64,000 nt of DNA from Bacteroidota bacterium (GCA_028875875.1 JAGWUV010000001.1:62001-126000); one strand, 5' to 3'. Counted from the first letter of the stretch, positions 44,525-54,251 are shown. Notes: a model not told the origin generated them from the sequence alone. Numbers and translations: made by a program.

Positions 44525-45121
44525 TTATGATAATATGGTAATCAATCCTTTGATAACAGCTCCGAGTTTTACAGCTTCAAATATTTTTGATTCACTTGCA
44601 CCATGTTGTAAAACAGATTGTTCGTGAGATGTAACACACATCTCACATCCGTTTAATGATGAAACTACCAGGCTTAGCAGTTCAAAAAATTCCTTGCCTA
44701 ATACAGGGTTCATCATAATACTCATTTTTATACCTGCAGGCATATTGTTGTATGAGTCTTTATGCATGAAATGGCGAAAACGATAAAACACGTTGTTTGT
44801 ATTCATTAATGCAGTTGCTGCCACTATTTCTGCTATCTCTGCTTCTGTTGCACCTGCTTCTGCAGCAAGGCTTGTGAAGCTTTCTTTCAATACGTTGAAT
44901 TTTTCATTTACTGCTACAGACAAAGCCAATAGTACCGCTTCTTTCCTGCTCAGGTATTGCGTATTGTTCAACACATTACCAGTGTTGATCTTCAGATCTT
45001 TAATGAATCTTGAATCAGCATTTAATAATGCTTCTGCATTTGAGGATGGTGTATAATTTTCTAATTTAAGTTCATTCAGCAGGTTACTGAATGTTTCGTT
45101 TTGTATGGCTACAGTACTCAT
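44525..45121 (-). CDS. AhpD-like carboxymuconolactone decarboxylase family protein
   Basis: 198-residue all-helical protein with the redox motif GCEMCVTSHEQ (Cys159, Cys162, His166), the AhpD active-site signature. AhpD-type proteins act as alkylhydroperoxidases or as reductants of AhpC-type peroxiredoxins. Here it follows directly after the peroxiredoxin gene (52 bp), as in other Bacteroidota AhpC-AhpD pairs. A hairpin terminator lies between the two, suggesting less transcript for this gene than for the peroxiredoxin. Confidence 0.87.
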   Translation of the reverse strand: MSTVAIQNETFSNLLNELKLENYTPSSNAEALLNADSRFIKDLKINTGNVLNNTQYLSRKEAVLLALSVAVNEKFNVLKESFTSLAAEAGATEAEIAEIVAATALMNTNNVFYRFRHFMHKDSYNNMPAGIKMSIMMNPVLGKEFFELLSLVVSSLNGCEMCVTSHEQSVLQHGASESKIFEAVKLGAVIKGLITILS

Positions 45122-45137
45122 GTATGAAGCGTTTAAA

Positions 45138-45162
45138 AAGGCAGGAATTTATTTCCTGCCTT
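45138..45162 (-). terminator. Intercistronic terminator/attenuator between peroxiredoxin and ahpD-like gene
   Basis: Perfect 10-bp arms AAGGCAGGAA and TTCCTGCCTT, 5-base loop; read on the minus strand it is followed by TTTTT. It lies within 15 bp of the peroxiredoxin stop. Confidence 0.7.
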
Positions 45163-45173
45163 GACGATGAAAA

Positions 45174-45743
45174 TTAGTTGAGGTTCAATTGTGCTGTTAA
45201 TGTTTCCTGCCCTTTGTTCCAGTTACAAGGACATAACTCATCGGTTTGTAAAGCATCCAGTACACGCAAAACTTCCTGTACATTACGGCCTACATTCAGA
45301 TCGTACACGCTTACCCAACGAACAATACCTTGCGGATCGATGATGAAAGTAGCACGGTAAGCTACCTTTTCTTCTGCATCTAAAATGCCTAATTCTTCTG
45401 CTAATGATTTTGAAGTATCAGCCAGCATAGGGAATTTCAGGTCACGCAGGTCTGCATGATCCCTTCTCCATGCTGCATGCACAAATTCGGAGTCTGTAGA
45501 AGCACCAATCAATACCGCATCGCGGTCTGCAAAGTCGCTGCTTTTTTTGTTGAACTCAGCGATCTCTGTTGGGCATACGAAAGTGAAATCTTTTGGCCAC
45601 CAAAACATTACTGTCCATTTGCCATCTTTTGTTGCATACTCATTGGTTAACTCGATAAACTCTTTTCCTTTCTCGATGGATACAACTGCTTTCTTTTTAA
45701 AAGCAGGAAACTGGCTTCCGATAGATAATACCCTGTTGCTCAT
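45174..45743 (-). CDS. 2-Cys peroxiredoxin, AhpC-type
   Basis: 189 residues. The peroxidatic Cys57 sits in DFTFVCPTEIAEF, with FWWPKDFTF before it; the C-terminal LCPCNW holds Cys171 and Cys173, either of which may resolve. Residues DTSKSLAEELGI and RWVSVYDLNVGRN match the AhpC/Prx1 group. It reduces H2O2 and organic peroxides; the neighbouring AhpD-like protein is the likely electron donor. An OxyR-type half-site (ATAG-N7-CTAT) lies about 135 bp upstream of the start. Confidence 0.93.
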   Translation of the reverse strand: MSNRVLSIGSQFPAFKKKAVVSIEKGKEFIELTNEYATKDGKWTVMFWWPKDFTFVCPTEIAEFNKKSSDFADRDAVLIGASTDSEFVHAAWRRDHADLRDLKFPMLADTSKSLAEELGILDAEEKVAYRATFIIDPQGIVRWVSVYDLNVGRNVQEVLRVLDALQTDELCPCNWNKGQETLTAQLNLN

Positions 45744-45876
45744 ATTGTGTGTTTGATTTTTACAATACTGTTAAATGAAAAAATAAATGGCATGCAAACT
45801 TGCCGGTAACCGGCTTGAATAGGATGCAAAATTGCAGGATAACAATATAGGTTTTGATTGTTATTTTCTATATCTT

Positions 45877-45891
45877 ATAGATACAATCTAT
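45877..45891. promoter_or_regulatory. OxyR-like half-site upstream of the peroxiredoxin gene
   Basis: ATAG-ATACAAT-CTAT: it matches the ATAG-N7-CTAT half of the OxyR consensus and is itself palindromic (ATAGAT-N3-ATCTAT). A further CTAT at 45868 and ATAG at 45847 lie upstream but with wrong spacing for a full OxyR tetramer site. Confidence 0.4.
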
Positions 45892-45894
45892 TAA

Positions 45895-45932
45895 GCAAAA
45901 GCTACCCTATAAAATACAGGATAGCTTTTGTT
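45895..45932 (-). terminator. Intrinsic terminator after the helicase gene
   Basis: Arms CAAAAGCTA and TAGCTTTTG with CCT/AGG pairing inside a C/A mismatch, ending 15 bp before the helicase stop codon in window order, that is just downstream of it on the minus strand. Confidence 0.6.
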
Positions 45933-45946
45933 ATAAAAGATGAGTA

Positions 45947-48304
45947 TTATTCTACTATGCGAAGTTTTGCATAATTGAGCATGATCTTTTTCTCGCCGTT
46001 ATTTTCAAATTGAACGGTGGCAATAGGATTGTGGGAACTACCTTCCATTTTTATCACTTCTCCAAAACCGAATTTCTGGTGTTCTACTTTTTGGCCCACC
46101 TGTAGATTGGATGTATCACTGGGAACAAAATCTTTCGATGGTATATGATTAACCGTGGGCTGCGGTTTATTTACCGGAGTTAAGTAAGAGGGCTTAGACT
46201 GCGGCTTTGCTTTGGGTGGAGGACCATATCTTTTTTCAGTTTCCCTTGTATCATTGTAATCGCTGAAACCACCTCTGTGCATCCGCTGAAAAGCAGAACC
46301 CATATTATCGAATGAAGCCCTGTTGTGTAGGCCGCCACCTGCATAGGTTTTATCAACATATTCTTCCGGTAATTCTTCTAAAAAGCGACTGGGTTCATTT
46401 TGAACAAGGTTACCAAAGCGGTAGCGTGAGTTGGCGTATGTGAGCCATAGCTTGTGTTTGGCACGGGTAACCGCTACATAAAATAATCTTCTTTCTTCTT
46501 CCAGTTCTTCACGTGTGTTAATGCTCATGCCGCTAGGAAAGATGGTTTCTTCTACACCCCCAACAAATACTGCAGGGAACTCAAGTCCCTTAGCAGCATG
46601 AATGGTCATTAGTTTAACTACATCACTGTCTTCTTTATCATTATCCGCATCGGTGAGTAATGTGATCTGCTGCAAATAAGCACCCAATGTTTTGCTTTCC
46701 ACTTCACCTTCTTCCGTATCGGGGCTTTCCGTCCATTCTTTAATAGAGTTCAGCAACTCCTGTACGTTCTCATACTTCGCCAATCCTTCGGTGGTTTTAT
46801 CGTTGAAGAGTTCTTTTACAAGGTTGGTATGCTTTCCTACCTGCATCGCCACATCGTAAGCATTCTTATCGGTAAGCAGGCTTTGAAAGTAACGTATCAT
46901 TACCACAAAATTGTTGATCGATTCCAACGTTCCTGCTTTAAACCCGAACTCTGCGGCTCTCGTTAATACTTCGTAGAAAGTTATTTGGTGTTCATTGGCA
47001 AAGATGGCTACTTTTTCGATAGTTGTTTTACCAATACCTCTAACGGGGTAATTGATGATACGTTTCAGTGCCTCTTCTTCTCTCGTATTTACAATTACAC
47101 GCAAATAAGCAATGTAATCTTTGATCTCTTTTCTTTGATAGAAACTCAATCCGCCATAGATGCGGTATGGAATACCCATACGGCGCAAGCTTTCTTCATA
47201 AGCACGGCTTTGAGCATTGGTACGGTAGAGAATGGCAAAATCTTTATTGAAATAATGATTACGAAGTTTTTGTTCCTGAATGGTATCGGCAACGAAGCGG
47301 CCTTCATCATTATCCGTCATGGTACGAACAAGCTTTAGCTTTTCGCCAAAGTCGTTCTCCGTCCACAAATCTTTTGGGATCTGCCCTTTGTTATTCTTGA
47401 TCACCTGGTTGGCAACGCTCAAAATATTTTTTGTACTGCGGTAATTCTGTTCCAGTTTAATCACGGCTACATCATCATAATCTTTCTGAAACTGTAAAAT
47501 ATTTTCAATGGTAGCACCGCGGAAGCTGTAAATACTTTGTGCATCATCACCTACCACGCAAATATTCTCATGTACGGCAGCCAAAAGCTTAGTGATCTGG
47601 TATTGCACCGGGTTGGTATCCTGGTACTCATCTATCAAAATGTATTTGAACTTATGTTGGTACTTATGCAGTACTTCTGGAAAGTTTTTCAGCAATTCAT
47701 ACATCTTCAATAACAGGTCGTCAAAATCCATAGCGCCGTTCTTAAAACAACGGGCAGCATACGCCTGGTAAATCTGAGCAATAGCAGGCCTGTTGGCACG
47801 CATATCTTCCTGCTGAATATAGTAATCAGTAGCATATTCCATAGGGCCTACCAAAGCGTTCTTTGCTGAAGAAATGCGGCCATGCACTACATTAGGTTTG
47901 TAATGTTTATCATCTAGGTTTAGTTCGTTGATCACCGTTTTCAAGACAGAGCGACTATCGTCCGTATCATAAATGGTAAAACTATTCGGATAGCCAATGC
48001 GGTGTGCTTCTGCCCGCAATATCCTGGCAAATACGCTGTGAAAGGTTCCGATGTATAGGTTGCGGGCATCGCTATCGCCTAGTATTTTTTCAATACGCTC
48101 TTTCATTTCGGCCGCCGCCTTATTGGTAAAAGTAAGTGCCAATATATTAAAGGCATCTACACCTTTCGACATAAGATGGGCAATTCGGGTGGTTAAAACT
48201 TTTGTTTTACCACTTCCCGCTCCGGCTACGATCATGAGCGGGCCATTCATATGCAGAACAGCTTTGCGTTGCTGTTCATTCAATCCACTTAAATAATCCT
48301 GCAT
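45947..48304 (-). CDS. UvrD/PcrA-type ATP-dependent DNA helicase
   Basis: 785-residue superfamily 1A 3'-5' helicase for repair and replication-fork maintenance. Motifs: Walker A AGAGSGKT (27-34), Ia LALTFTNKAAAEMKER, II LIDEYQDTNPVQ, III VGDDAQSIYSFRGA, IV EQNYRSTKNIL, V MTIHAAKGLEFPAVFV and VI RRLFYVAVTRAKHKLWL. The C-terminal ~60 residues (VGQKVEHQKFGFGEV) form the Tudor-like domain of PcrA that binds RNA polymerase. Complete length; monocistronic. Confidence 0.93.
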   Translation of the reverse strand: MQDYLSGLNEQQRKAVLHMNGPLMIVAGAGSGKTKVLTTRIAHLMSKGVDAFNILALTFTNKAAAEMKERIEKILGDSDARNLYIGTFHSVFARILRAEAHRIGYPNSFTIYDTDDSRSVLKTVINELNLDDKHYKPNVVHGRISSAKNALVGPMEYATDYYIQQEDMRANRPAIAQIYQAYAARCFKNGAMDFDDLLLKMYELLKNFPEVLHKYQHKFKYILIDEYQDTNPVQYQITKLLAAVHENICVVGDDAQSIYSFRGATIENILQFQKDYDDVAVIKLEQNYRSTKNILSVANQVIKNNKGQIPKDLWTENDFGEKLKLVRTMTDNDEGRFVADTIQEQKLRNHYFNKDFAILYRTNAQSRAYEESLRRMGIPYRIYGGLSFYQRKEIKDYIAYLRVIVNTREEEALKRIINYPVRGIGKTTIEKVAIFANEHQITFYEVLTRAAEFGFKAGTLESINNFVVMIRYFQSLLTDKNAYDVAMQVGKHTNLVKELFNDKTTEGLAKYENVQELLNSIKEWTESPDTEEGEVESKTLGAYLQQITLLTDADNDKEDSDVVKLMTIHAAKGLEFPAVFVGGVEETIFPSGMSINTREELEEERRLFYVAVTRAKHKLWLTYANSRYRFGNLVQNEPSRFLEELPEEYVDKTYAGGGLHNRASFDNMGSAFQRMHRGGFSDYNDTRETEKRYGPPPKAKPQSKPSYLTPVNKPQPTVNHIPSKDFVPSDTSNLQVGQKVEHQKFGFGEVIKMEGSSHNPIATVQFENNGEKKIMLNYAKLRIVE

Positions 48305-48434
48305 GGGCGCAAGTTAAGATGTTAGCAACAGGAAAACCAATGCCGTTGAAAACTAGATACGGAAAATTTGATTCACCTACGGGGGGAGAGATTTTTTAAT
48401 AGAGAAAGAAACTCTTAACTGTGCTGTAGGGGGA

Positions 48435-49499
48435 TTACTTTGAAAGATAATCCATTCGCACACAAATTTCAGTACCCTGGCCGATAACACTTTTAATAGC
48501 TAATACTCCGTTGATGCTGGCGGCTCTTTCCTTCATGGTTTTAATACCGGGGCCGGGTGTTTTGATTTGTTCTTCTACATTAAAACCGAGACCGTTGTCA
48601 ACGATAGTAAGGCATATACCATTGTTTTCATCTTTCAAAGCAATTTTAACGGCAGAGGCGTTGGCATGAAGCATAACATTACGTAGAGCTTCCTGGCAAA
48701 TACGAAAGAAGTCGAGCTTCATTTCATGTGTTAGTAAACTTTCCCTGAAGCTTCCTTCAAATACACAGGGTGTTTCGTTTAGTACAGAAAAATCTTTACA
48801 TAAAAGATTAATAGTCTCAAATAACCCAACGTCTTCTATCATACTCGGGCTAATGGAAAATGATATCCTCCGAATAGTTTTTATCATTAGTTCTGCCAGC
48901 GTATTTGTATGTTCGAGCCTTTGTTTAAGATTTTCTGAAGATTCGGGTAAGTTCTTTTGCAACCACGACATATCAATTTTAATAGCAGCAGCTAATTGCG
49001 CCAGGCCTTCGTGCAATTCAACAGCAATATGTTTTCTGTCTTTTTCAATAGAGCTTTTAAAATGGGCAGCGATATCTTTAAAACGTAGGTATTTTTCTTC
49101 GATCTCTTTTTCAAGTCTTTTTTGTTCGGTAATATCTTTTGCGATAGCGAATACAATTTCCTTTTCAGGAAAATAAATAGAGGTCCAGTGAAGCCAGATG
49201 ATCTTACCTGATTTGGAAATATATCTGTTTTGAAAATTTACCAGTGCTTGCCCCTTTAAAAGTTTTGCTCTTTCCTGTTGAGTGAGCTCAAGATCTTCAG
49301 GATGCATGAAAGAAAAAATAGGACGGCTGTACAACTCCTGTTCCGTGTATTCAAAACGGTCGATTACTGAGCTGTTCACTTTTTTGAAATAACCATCTTT
49401 ACCGGCAATGCAAACAAGGTCGGGGGTGATTTCAAAAAAGGGAGAAATTTCAAAGTTCACATCTTTCACATCGTGCATATTAAGGGCTTGGGTTTGCAA
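48435..49499 (-). CDS. Soluble PAS-domain sensor histidine kinase (HisKA_3 type)
   Basis: 354 residues. An N-terminal PAS domain (~18-125, FFEITPDLVCIAGKDGYF to AIAKDITEQKRLEKE) leads to a coiled linker, then the NarL-type dimerisation motif DRKHIAVELHEGLAQ with phospho-acceptor His163, and an HATPase domain (LDFFRICQEALRNVMLHA, IVDNGLGFNVEE, GIKTMKERAASI). No TM helix or signal peptide, so it senses a cytoplasmic signal. No response regulator is adjacent; an orphan kinase normally paired with a LuxR-type regulator elsewhere. ATG 49499 is used; ATG seven codons on is also possible. Confidence 0.9.
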   Translation of the reverse strand: MQTQALNMHDVKDVNFEISPFFEITPDLVCIAGKDGYFKKVNSSVIDRFEYTEQELYSRPIFSFMHPEDLELTQQERAKLLKGQALVNFQNRYISKSGKIIWLHWTSIYFPEKEIVFAIAKDITEQKRLEKEIEEKYLRFKDIAAHFKSSIEKDRKHIAVELHEGLAQLAAAIKIDMSWLQKNLPESSENLKQRLEHTNTLAELMIKTIRRISFSISPSMIEDVGLFETINLLCKDFSVLNETPCVFEGSFRESLLTHEMKLDFFRICQEALRNVMLHANASAVKIALKDENNGICLTIVDNGLGFNVEEQIKTPGPGIKTMKERAASINGVLAIKSVIGQGTEICVRMDYLSK

Positions 49500-49698
49500 T
49501 ATTTCCTTTTGATAAAGGATATTAAAAGTAATATACGAATAATGAACCTTTCTGCAGATGGATTATTTGTAAAATCGGTAAACCTTTAACAAAATTCAAT
49601 AGCTGCCTGCACTGCTTTTGTTTCCGGTTGTGAGTAAAAGCAATTGGCCCAGGAATTAGGCTATGCTACATTTCGGCAGATTATGTTATTGTATGTAT

Positions 49699-51651
49699 TT
49701 ATTTCACTTCCAATAAACAAAACTCATAAGGTTCTATAACAAGGTATTCATGATCGGGGCCAACAGTATATTTTTTTTGTTTCCAGTGATCATAAGCGGT
49801 ATATGGACGTAACCCTGTTTCCCGCAAAGCGTACCAGGTTACAAACGATGCTTTATTTTGAAAATTGAAGAAGCAGAATAATTGTGTATCTGCATTGCTT
49901 CTTACATAACCGGCTACATGAATGTTATAGGGTGTAAGCCAGCGAAGGTTCTTATGATCTGCCACTACGGCAAGTTTCTTTCGGATGGAAATTAGGTTTT
50001 GTGTGGCGTTGAATACCCTGTGTTCAACAGTGCTGGCATCATCAATCCGTTTGTTCTTATCCCAATCGATGATGGGCCGGTGCATCCACCTGTTATCATA
50101 ACTTTTTCCCGGATCGGAGAGATAAGAATAATCGTTTGTGTAGCCCAGTTCATCGCCATAAAAAATCATGGGAACACCGCCAATAAAAAAACTCATGGCC
50201 TGCATGAGGATGATCTTTCGGATAGACAATTCAATGGCATAGCTATCCTGTTGATCCAATGCTTTTTCCAGGCCGCAGAGAGAAGCCAATGATCCACTGA
50301 TACGGGCATCCTGCGTTTTAGGATTTACAGAAAACAAGGCTCCTTTGGCGGGTGAGTTAGGAAAAGTACCTGCATAATATTCTTTCAGGTATTTCCGGTG
50401 TTCGTAGGCATCGAAGCCGGCCTGCCGTATCATATAATCATCATACCCTAATCCAATATCATCGTGGCAGCGGGTATAGTTTATCCAGGTGGTACCAAAA
50501 GGTTTTTGTAATATCTCGTGTTGTGCCGCCAGCATTACTCTTGTATCGCCGGTTGCCAGTGCATCCCATTGCAAAGCCATTTGTGTAGCGTTGTAAGCAA
50601 AATCGCATTCACGAGCTGTGTACAATCCGTTGCCAAAATATTTCATGATCTCTTTGGGAGCTACGATCGCTTCGCCAAGCAATGCCAAACCGGGTGCAGC
50701 AATTGCAACACATTGTTTGATCAGGCGAAGAATGGTATGAGCCTTGGGTAAGTTCTGGCAGGTGGTGCCTAACTGTTTCCAAATAAAGGCGGGTGCATCA
50801 ATACGTAAAATATCAACACCAAGGTTGGCATAAAAGAAAATGGTATCGAGCATTTCGATGAATACAAGCGGGTTAGAATAATTCAGGTCCCACTGGTAAT
50901 TATGAAATACGGTCATTACCCATTTATCGCATTCGGGGATATAGGTAAAATTGCCGGGTGCACTTTCCGGGAATATTTCAGGCATGGTAACATCGAACTG
51001 ATCGGGAATGAAGCGGTTCTCGTACATGTAAAAATATTGCTGGTACTGTGTATCTCCATTCTTTGCTTTAATGGCCCACTCATGTTTGTGAGAAGTATGG
51101 TTGAGAACAATATCCAGCATCAGGTACATATCTTCTTCATGCAACTTCTTTCTTAATTTTTGAAGATCGTTCAGTGTACCGAAACGCTCATCTACTTTCC
51201 TGAAATCAGAAACAGCGTAGCCGCCATCGCTTTCACCGGCAGGGCTTTCAAAAACAGGCATCAGGTGCAAAAAATTTACACCCAGTTGTTTAAAATAATT
51301 TGTTTTGGTGGAAAGTGTTTTGAGGTTGCCGCAGAAACGATCTACATACAAACTCATACCTGTTATCTCATTGCTTAGGAACCAATGGTCTTTTCCCGTT
51401 TTCTCCGTATCTCTTTTCTTTAAAGAGGCATCCCGCTGTTGATATGCGTTGATGATGGTTTGCAAAAGTTGTTCAAATAAAGCTTTTGCTAAAGGGTGCT
51501 TTACATAGAGCTCTTCATATAACGATTCTACAGCTGTTGCATTGGCAATAAATCGTGTAACAAAAGAAATATCCTCTCCTGCAAAATCAATTTTATTATG
51601 TTGCAGTAAGGTATTAATCCGGTTATGTAATTCGTGTTTGTACACAAGCAA
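49699..51651 (-). CDS. Amylosucrase (GH13 subfamily 4-like)
   Basis: 650-residue GH13 enzyme without signal peptide, hence intracellular. It matches amylosucrase from the N-terminal helical domain (1-90) through the (beta/alpha)8 barrel. Barrel motifs: LHLMPVFESPAGESDGGYAV, LDIVLNHTSHKHEWA, VDILRIDAPAF (nucleophile Asp285), LLGEAIVAP (acid/base Glu327) and RCHDDIG (Asp397), spaced as in Neisseria amylosucrase. Amylosucrase makes alpha-1,4-glucan from sucrose, releasing fructose. Neighbouring fructokinase and sucrose-type transporter genes agree. Sucrose hydrolase is the main alternative. It is the last gene of the operon, 17 bp after the kinase gene. Confidence 0.87.
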   Translation of the reverse strand: MLVYKHELHNRINTLLQHNKIDFAGEDISFVTRFIANATAVESLYEELYVKHPLAKALFEQLLQTIINAYQQRDASLKKRDTEKTGKDHWFLSNEITGMSLYVDRFCGNLKTLSTKTNYFKQLGVNFLHLMPVFESPAGESDGGYAVSDFRKVDERFGTLNDLQKLRKKLHEEDMYLMLDIVLNHTSHKHEWAIKAKNGDTQYQQYFYMYENRFIPDQFDVTMPEIFPESAPGNFTYIPECDKWVMTVFHNYQWDLNYSNPLVFIEMLDTIFFYANLGVDILRIDAPAFIWKQLGTTCQNLPKAHTILRLIKQCVAIAAPGLALLGEAIVAPKEIMKYFGNGLYTARECDFAYNATQMALQWDALATGDTRVMLAAQHEILQKPFGTTWINYTRCHDDIGLGYDDYMIRQAGFDAYEHRKYLKEYYAGTFPNSPAKGALFSVNPKTQDARISGSLASLCGLEKALDQQDSYAIELSIRKIILMQAMSFFIGGVPMIFYGDELGYTNDYSYLSDPGKSYDNRWMHRPIIDWDKNKRIDDASTVEHRVFNATQNLISIRKKLAVVADHKNLRWLTPYNIHVAGYVRSNADTQLFCFFNFQNKASFVTWYALRETGLRPYTAYDHWKQKKYTVGPDHEYLVIEPYEFCLLEVK

Positions 51652-51668
51652 AAATTTAGAACATTTGA

Positions 51669-52622
51669 TTATTTGAAAATATCGTTGCTTAAGTGGCGGA
51701 AGGCTTCCATAGCGCCTAAGTATTCACAGGTTCTGGCCCCGGCTTTATTTCCATTGGTAATGATTCTCTTCCATTCTTCTAACGGAACAGTATGCATGTT
51801 AGAAGAAAATAACGTACTCAATTGGTATAATACCGCACCTACAAAAGCATCTCCGGCCCCGGTAGTATCAACAGGCGAAACCGGTATACTGGGTATGATG
51901 AAAGTTTCTCCGTTAATGCCCAACAAAGTACCTTCTTTACCCAGTGTAATCGTGAACACAGCATTTGTTTTTTGAAGCAGTTCGGTGGCTGCTGCCTGAA
52001 CAGAATTGGTTTGTGTTAACAGCAATGCTTCTTCATCACTTACTTTAAAAAAGCTGCAATGCTGTAAGAAATACCAGGATTGCTGAATAAAGGAAGTTTG
52101 ATCATGCTGGAATAATAAGTGCCTGTAATTAGGATCGAAGCTGATGAACAGGCCTGCTGTTGTTGCACGATGTAAGAATCGCAGGTAAGCTTTCTGCAAA
52201 GGGCCGGGCAAAAAGCCTGTTGCTGAGCCGAAATGCACAATGGCAACATCCGACAAATCAATGTGTTCAATCTCTGCTTCACTTAATTGGCCATCAGCGC
52301 CACGGTTAAAATAAAAATCCCTTTCGCCGTTATCCATTAAAGACACAAAGGCAAATGTGGTAAAATGAGCTTCATCCTTCATTACCCATTTGGTAGATAC
52401 ACCAAAGGATTCCATCACTTCAATCAAATGTTTGCCAAACGGGTCGATGCCCACTTTAGATGCCAGCTCAGCCTTGCCTCCTAATGCAGCAATAGCGGCA
52501 GCAACATTGGTAGGAGCACCGCCGGCCTTTTTGAGAAAATGATTGCCATCTGTTAATGAGCTGCCTTTATCAGTACAGATCATATCAATCAGGGCTTCTC
52601 CAATGCATATAATTTTTTTCAT
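51669..52622 (-). CDS. PfkB-family fructokinase
   Basis: Carbohydrate kinase of 317 residues from ATG 52622 (MKKIICIGEALIDMI). PfkB signatures: GGAPTNVAAAIAALGG near residue 40, the substrate-lid segment ending FDPNYRHLLF, and TTGAGDAFVGAVLY with the catalytic base Asp260 (numbering from the MI-MKK start). It likely phosphorylates the fructose freed by the amylosucrase encoded immediately downstream; ribokinase-like alternatives are less likely in this context. It lies between the sugar symporter (30-40 bp) and the amylosucrase (17 bp), all on one transcript. Confidence 0.88.
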   Translation of the reverse strand: MKKIICIGEALIDMICTDKGSSLTDGNHFLKKAGGAPTNVAAAIAALGGKAELASKVGIDPFGKHLIEVMESFGVSTKWVMKDEAHFTTFAFVSLMDNGERDFYFNRGADGQLSEAEIEHIDLSDVAIVHFGSATGFLPGPLQKAYLRFLHRATTAGLFISFDPNYRHLLFQHDQTSFIQQSWYFLQHCSFFKVSDEEALLLTQTNSVQAAATELLQKTNAVFTITLGKEGTLLGINGETFIIPSIPVSPVDTTGAGDAFVGAVLYQLSTLFSSNMHTVPLEEWKRIITNGNKAGARTCEYLGAMEAFRHLSNDIFK

Positions 52623-52661
52623 AATCAAATGGCTTTTGGTCTGTTATCCTGCTATATCATT

Positions 52662-54002
52662 TTAATGCCCTCCTGCAGGCATCGGTACATCTTCATCTGT
52701 GGCTTTTGTTGTTTTGATGAGGAAAGTAGCGCAACAGGCAATCAGTAAAAACACACCGGCAAAGCTGATGGCCTTACCCGGATCGTTATTTAAAAAATGA
52801 TGCAATACAAACCCGAATGTGGTGGTTTGCAAGATCATCGGAATAACGATCATCATATTGATGATGCCCATATACACGCCATATCTTTCTTTCGGAATAT
52901 TGTTCACCACCATTAGGTAAGGAACTCCCATCATACTGGCCCAGGCAATACCAAAACCTGTCATGGGGGCAAATAATAAATATTTGTTTTCAATATGAGG
53001 AAAGATGAGTAAGCCAATGCCGGCTAACAACAAGCAAGAAATATGTACCCATTTAGGTGTGTATTTGCGGGCTAATCCTACGAGGAAGAAAGCTGATAAA
53101 AAGGTTACCACATTGTACCATCCATTTACCAGTCCGGCCCAGCCCACTGCTTCCTGGTATAAAGTCGGGTTAGCAGAAGGCGATGTTTTCCATGCAGATT
53201 GTGCAATACTTTTCGAGGCATTTTGCCAGTAGCAAAACAGGGCATACCATTGAAATAAATATACCAGTGCCAGTTGCCACATTACTTTGGGCATGTCTTT
53301 AATAGCATGGATGATCTCAAGAAAAGGGCCGAATGCAGTTCGTTTGGAAGAACGTAGAATAGCCAGTTCTTCTTCTGTTGGTGGTATTTCGGGTGTTTTG
53401 CTGATAGACCAGCTAACTGAGGCAATAGAACAAATCGATCCTAAAAAGAAAGAACCAAAAACCCAGTAAGGTATTTGCCCGTGTACTTGTTGTAGAAAAC
53501 CAACTTTTTGAAAAATAAATAAAGAAATATTGGCAAGGGTGATACCTAACCCGGTAAAAAAACTTTGTGTAAGAAAACCTGTCGCATGCTGGCTGGGAGG
53601 GAGTTTATCTGCAATGAAAGCACGGTAAGGTTCCATTGCTGTGTTGTTGGCTGCATCTAACACCCATAAAAGTCCACCTGCCATCCATAAAGAACTGCTG
53701 AAGGGGTAGATAAATAAACAAAGGCTGCAAAACAACGCACCCATAAAGAAATAGGGTTTTCGCCTGCCAAACCTAGGATGCCAGGTTTTATCACTCAGGG
53801 CACCAATGATGGGTTGAATTAAGAGCCCTGTCATTGGGCCTGCCAAATTTAAAAGAGGAATCTGATCGGGCTTTGCCCCTAAAAAATCGTAGATGGGGTT
53901 AACGGCGCTTTGCTGCAAACCAAAGCTGTATTGGATTCCAAAGAAACCCACATTCATATTTATGATCTGCAGAAAACTGAGTTTAGGCTTGAGTAATGAC
54001 AT
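52662..54002 (-). CDS. MFS sugar symporter, sucrose/maltose (SLC45/GPH) type
   Basis: 446 residues, 12 TM, started at ATG 54002 (MSLLKPKLSFLQIINMNVGFFGIQ); a TTG two codons earlier is weaker. Family traits are the GIQYSFGLQQSAVNPIYDFLGA opening, GPMTGLLIQPIIGALSDKTW, the RFGRRKPYFFMGA loop after TM2, and WVLDAANNTAMEPYRAFIADKLP in TM4. These occur in proton-coupled sucrose and maltose symporters. With the downstream fructokinase and amylosucrase this points to sucrose import. First gene of the leftward operon from the divergent promoter region. Confidence 0.87.
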   Translation of the reverse strand: MSLLKPKLSFLQIINMNVGFFGIQYSFGLQQSAVNPIYDFLGAKPDQIPLLNLAGPMTGLLIQPIIGALSDKTWHPRFGRRKPYFFMGALFCSLCLFIYPFSSSLWMAGGLLWVLDAANNTAMEPYRAFIADKLPPSQHATGFLTQSFFTGLGITLANISLFIFQKVGFLQQVHGQIPYWVFGSFFLGSICSIASVSWSISKTPEIPPTEEELAILRSSKRTAFGPFLEIIHAIKDMPKVMWQLALVYLFQWYALFCYWQNASKSIAQSAWKTSPSANPTLYQEAVGWAGLVNGWYNVVTFLSAFFLVGLARKYTPKWVHISCLLLAGIGLLIFPHIENKYLLFAPMTGFGIAWASMMGVPYLMVVNNIPKERYGVYMGIINMMIVIPMILQTTTFGFVLHHFLNNDPGKAISFAGVFLLIACCATFLIKTTKATDEDVPMPAGGH

Positions 54003-54132
54003 AGGCAATCGTTGCGGTAAAGAGCAATGTAAAAGTTGTTTTAAGGATTAAGAGCTGCTTTCCAATGGTTTAGGCAATGGATTATTTTTAAAGATAAAAA
54101 GAGAAAATAACCTGTCAAGCCTCTTTGAAATT

Positions 54133-54144
54133 GCAAACGTTTGC
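54133..54144. promoter_or_regulatory. LacI-family operator-like palindrome
   Basis: Perfect 12-bp palindrome GCAAACGTTTGC with the central CG step typical of LacI-family (MalR/CcpA-like) operators, preceded by TT and followed by TG. It lies about 130 bp upstream of the symporter start and 175 bp upstream of the GH13 gene. Confidence 0.55.
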
Positions 54145-54234
54145 TGTTTACATTTTACACTTTGTGTAAGTTTTTGCAATTTTTTAAGCCGGATGCCGAA
54201 CATGACAAAAAAAAATTAAGAAAAATTTCTCAGT

Positions 54235-54251
54235 TGTGTAAAAAGTACACA
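54235..54251. promoter_or_regulatory. Inverted repeat TGTGTA-N5-TACACA, copy 1 (GH13 promoter)
   Basis: 6-bp perfect arms around AAAAG, followed by ATATTTGTATA. It lies ~70 bp upstream of the GH13 ATG. The same arms, spacing and A-rich centre recur at 57297-57313. Confidence 0.5.
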
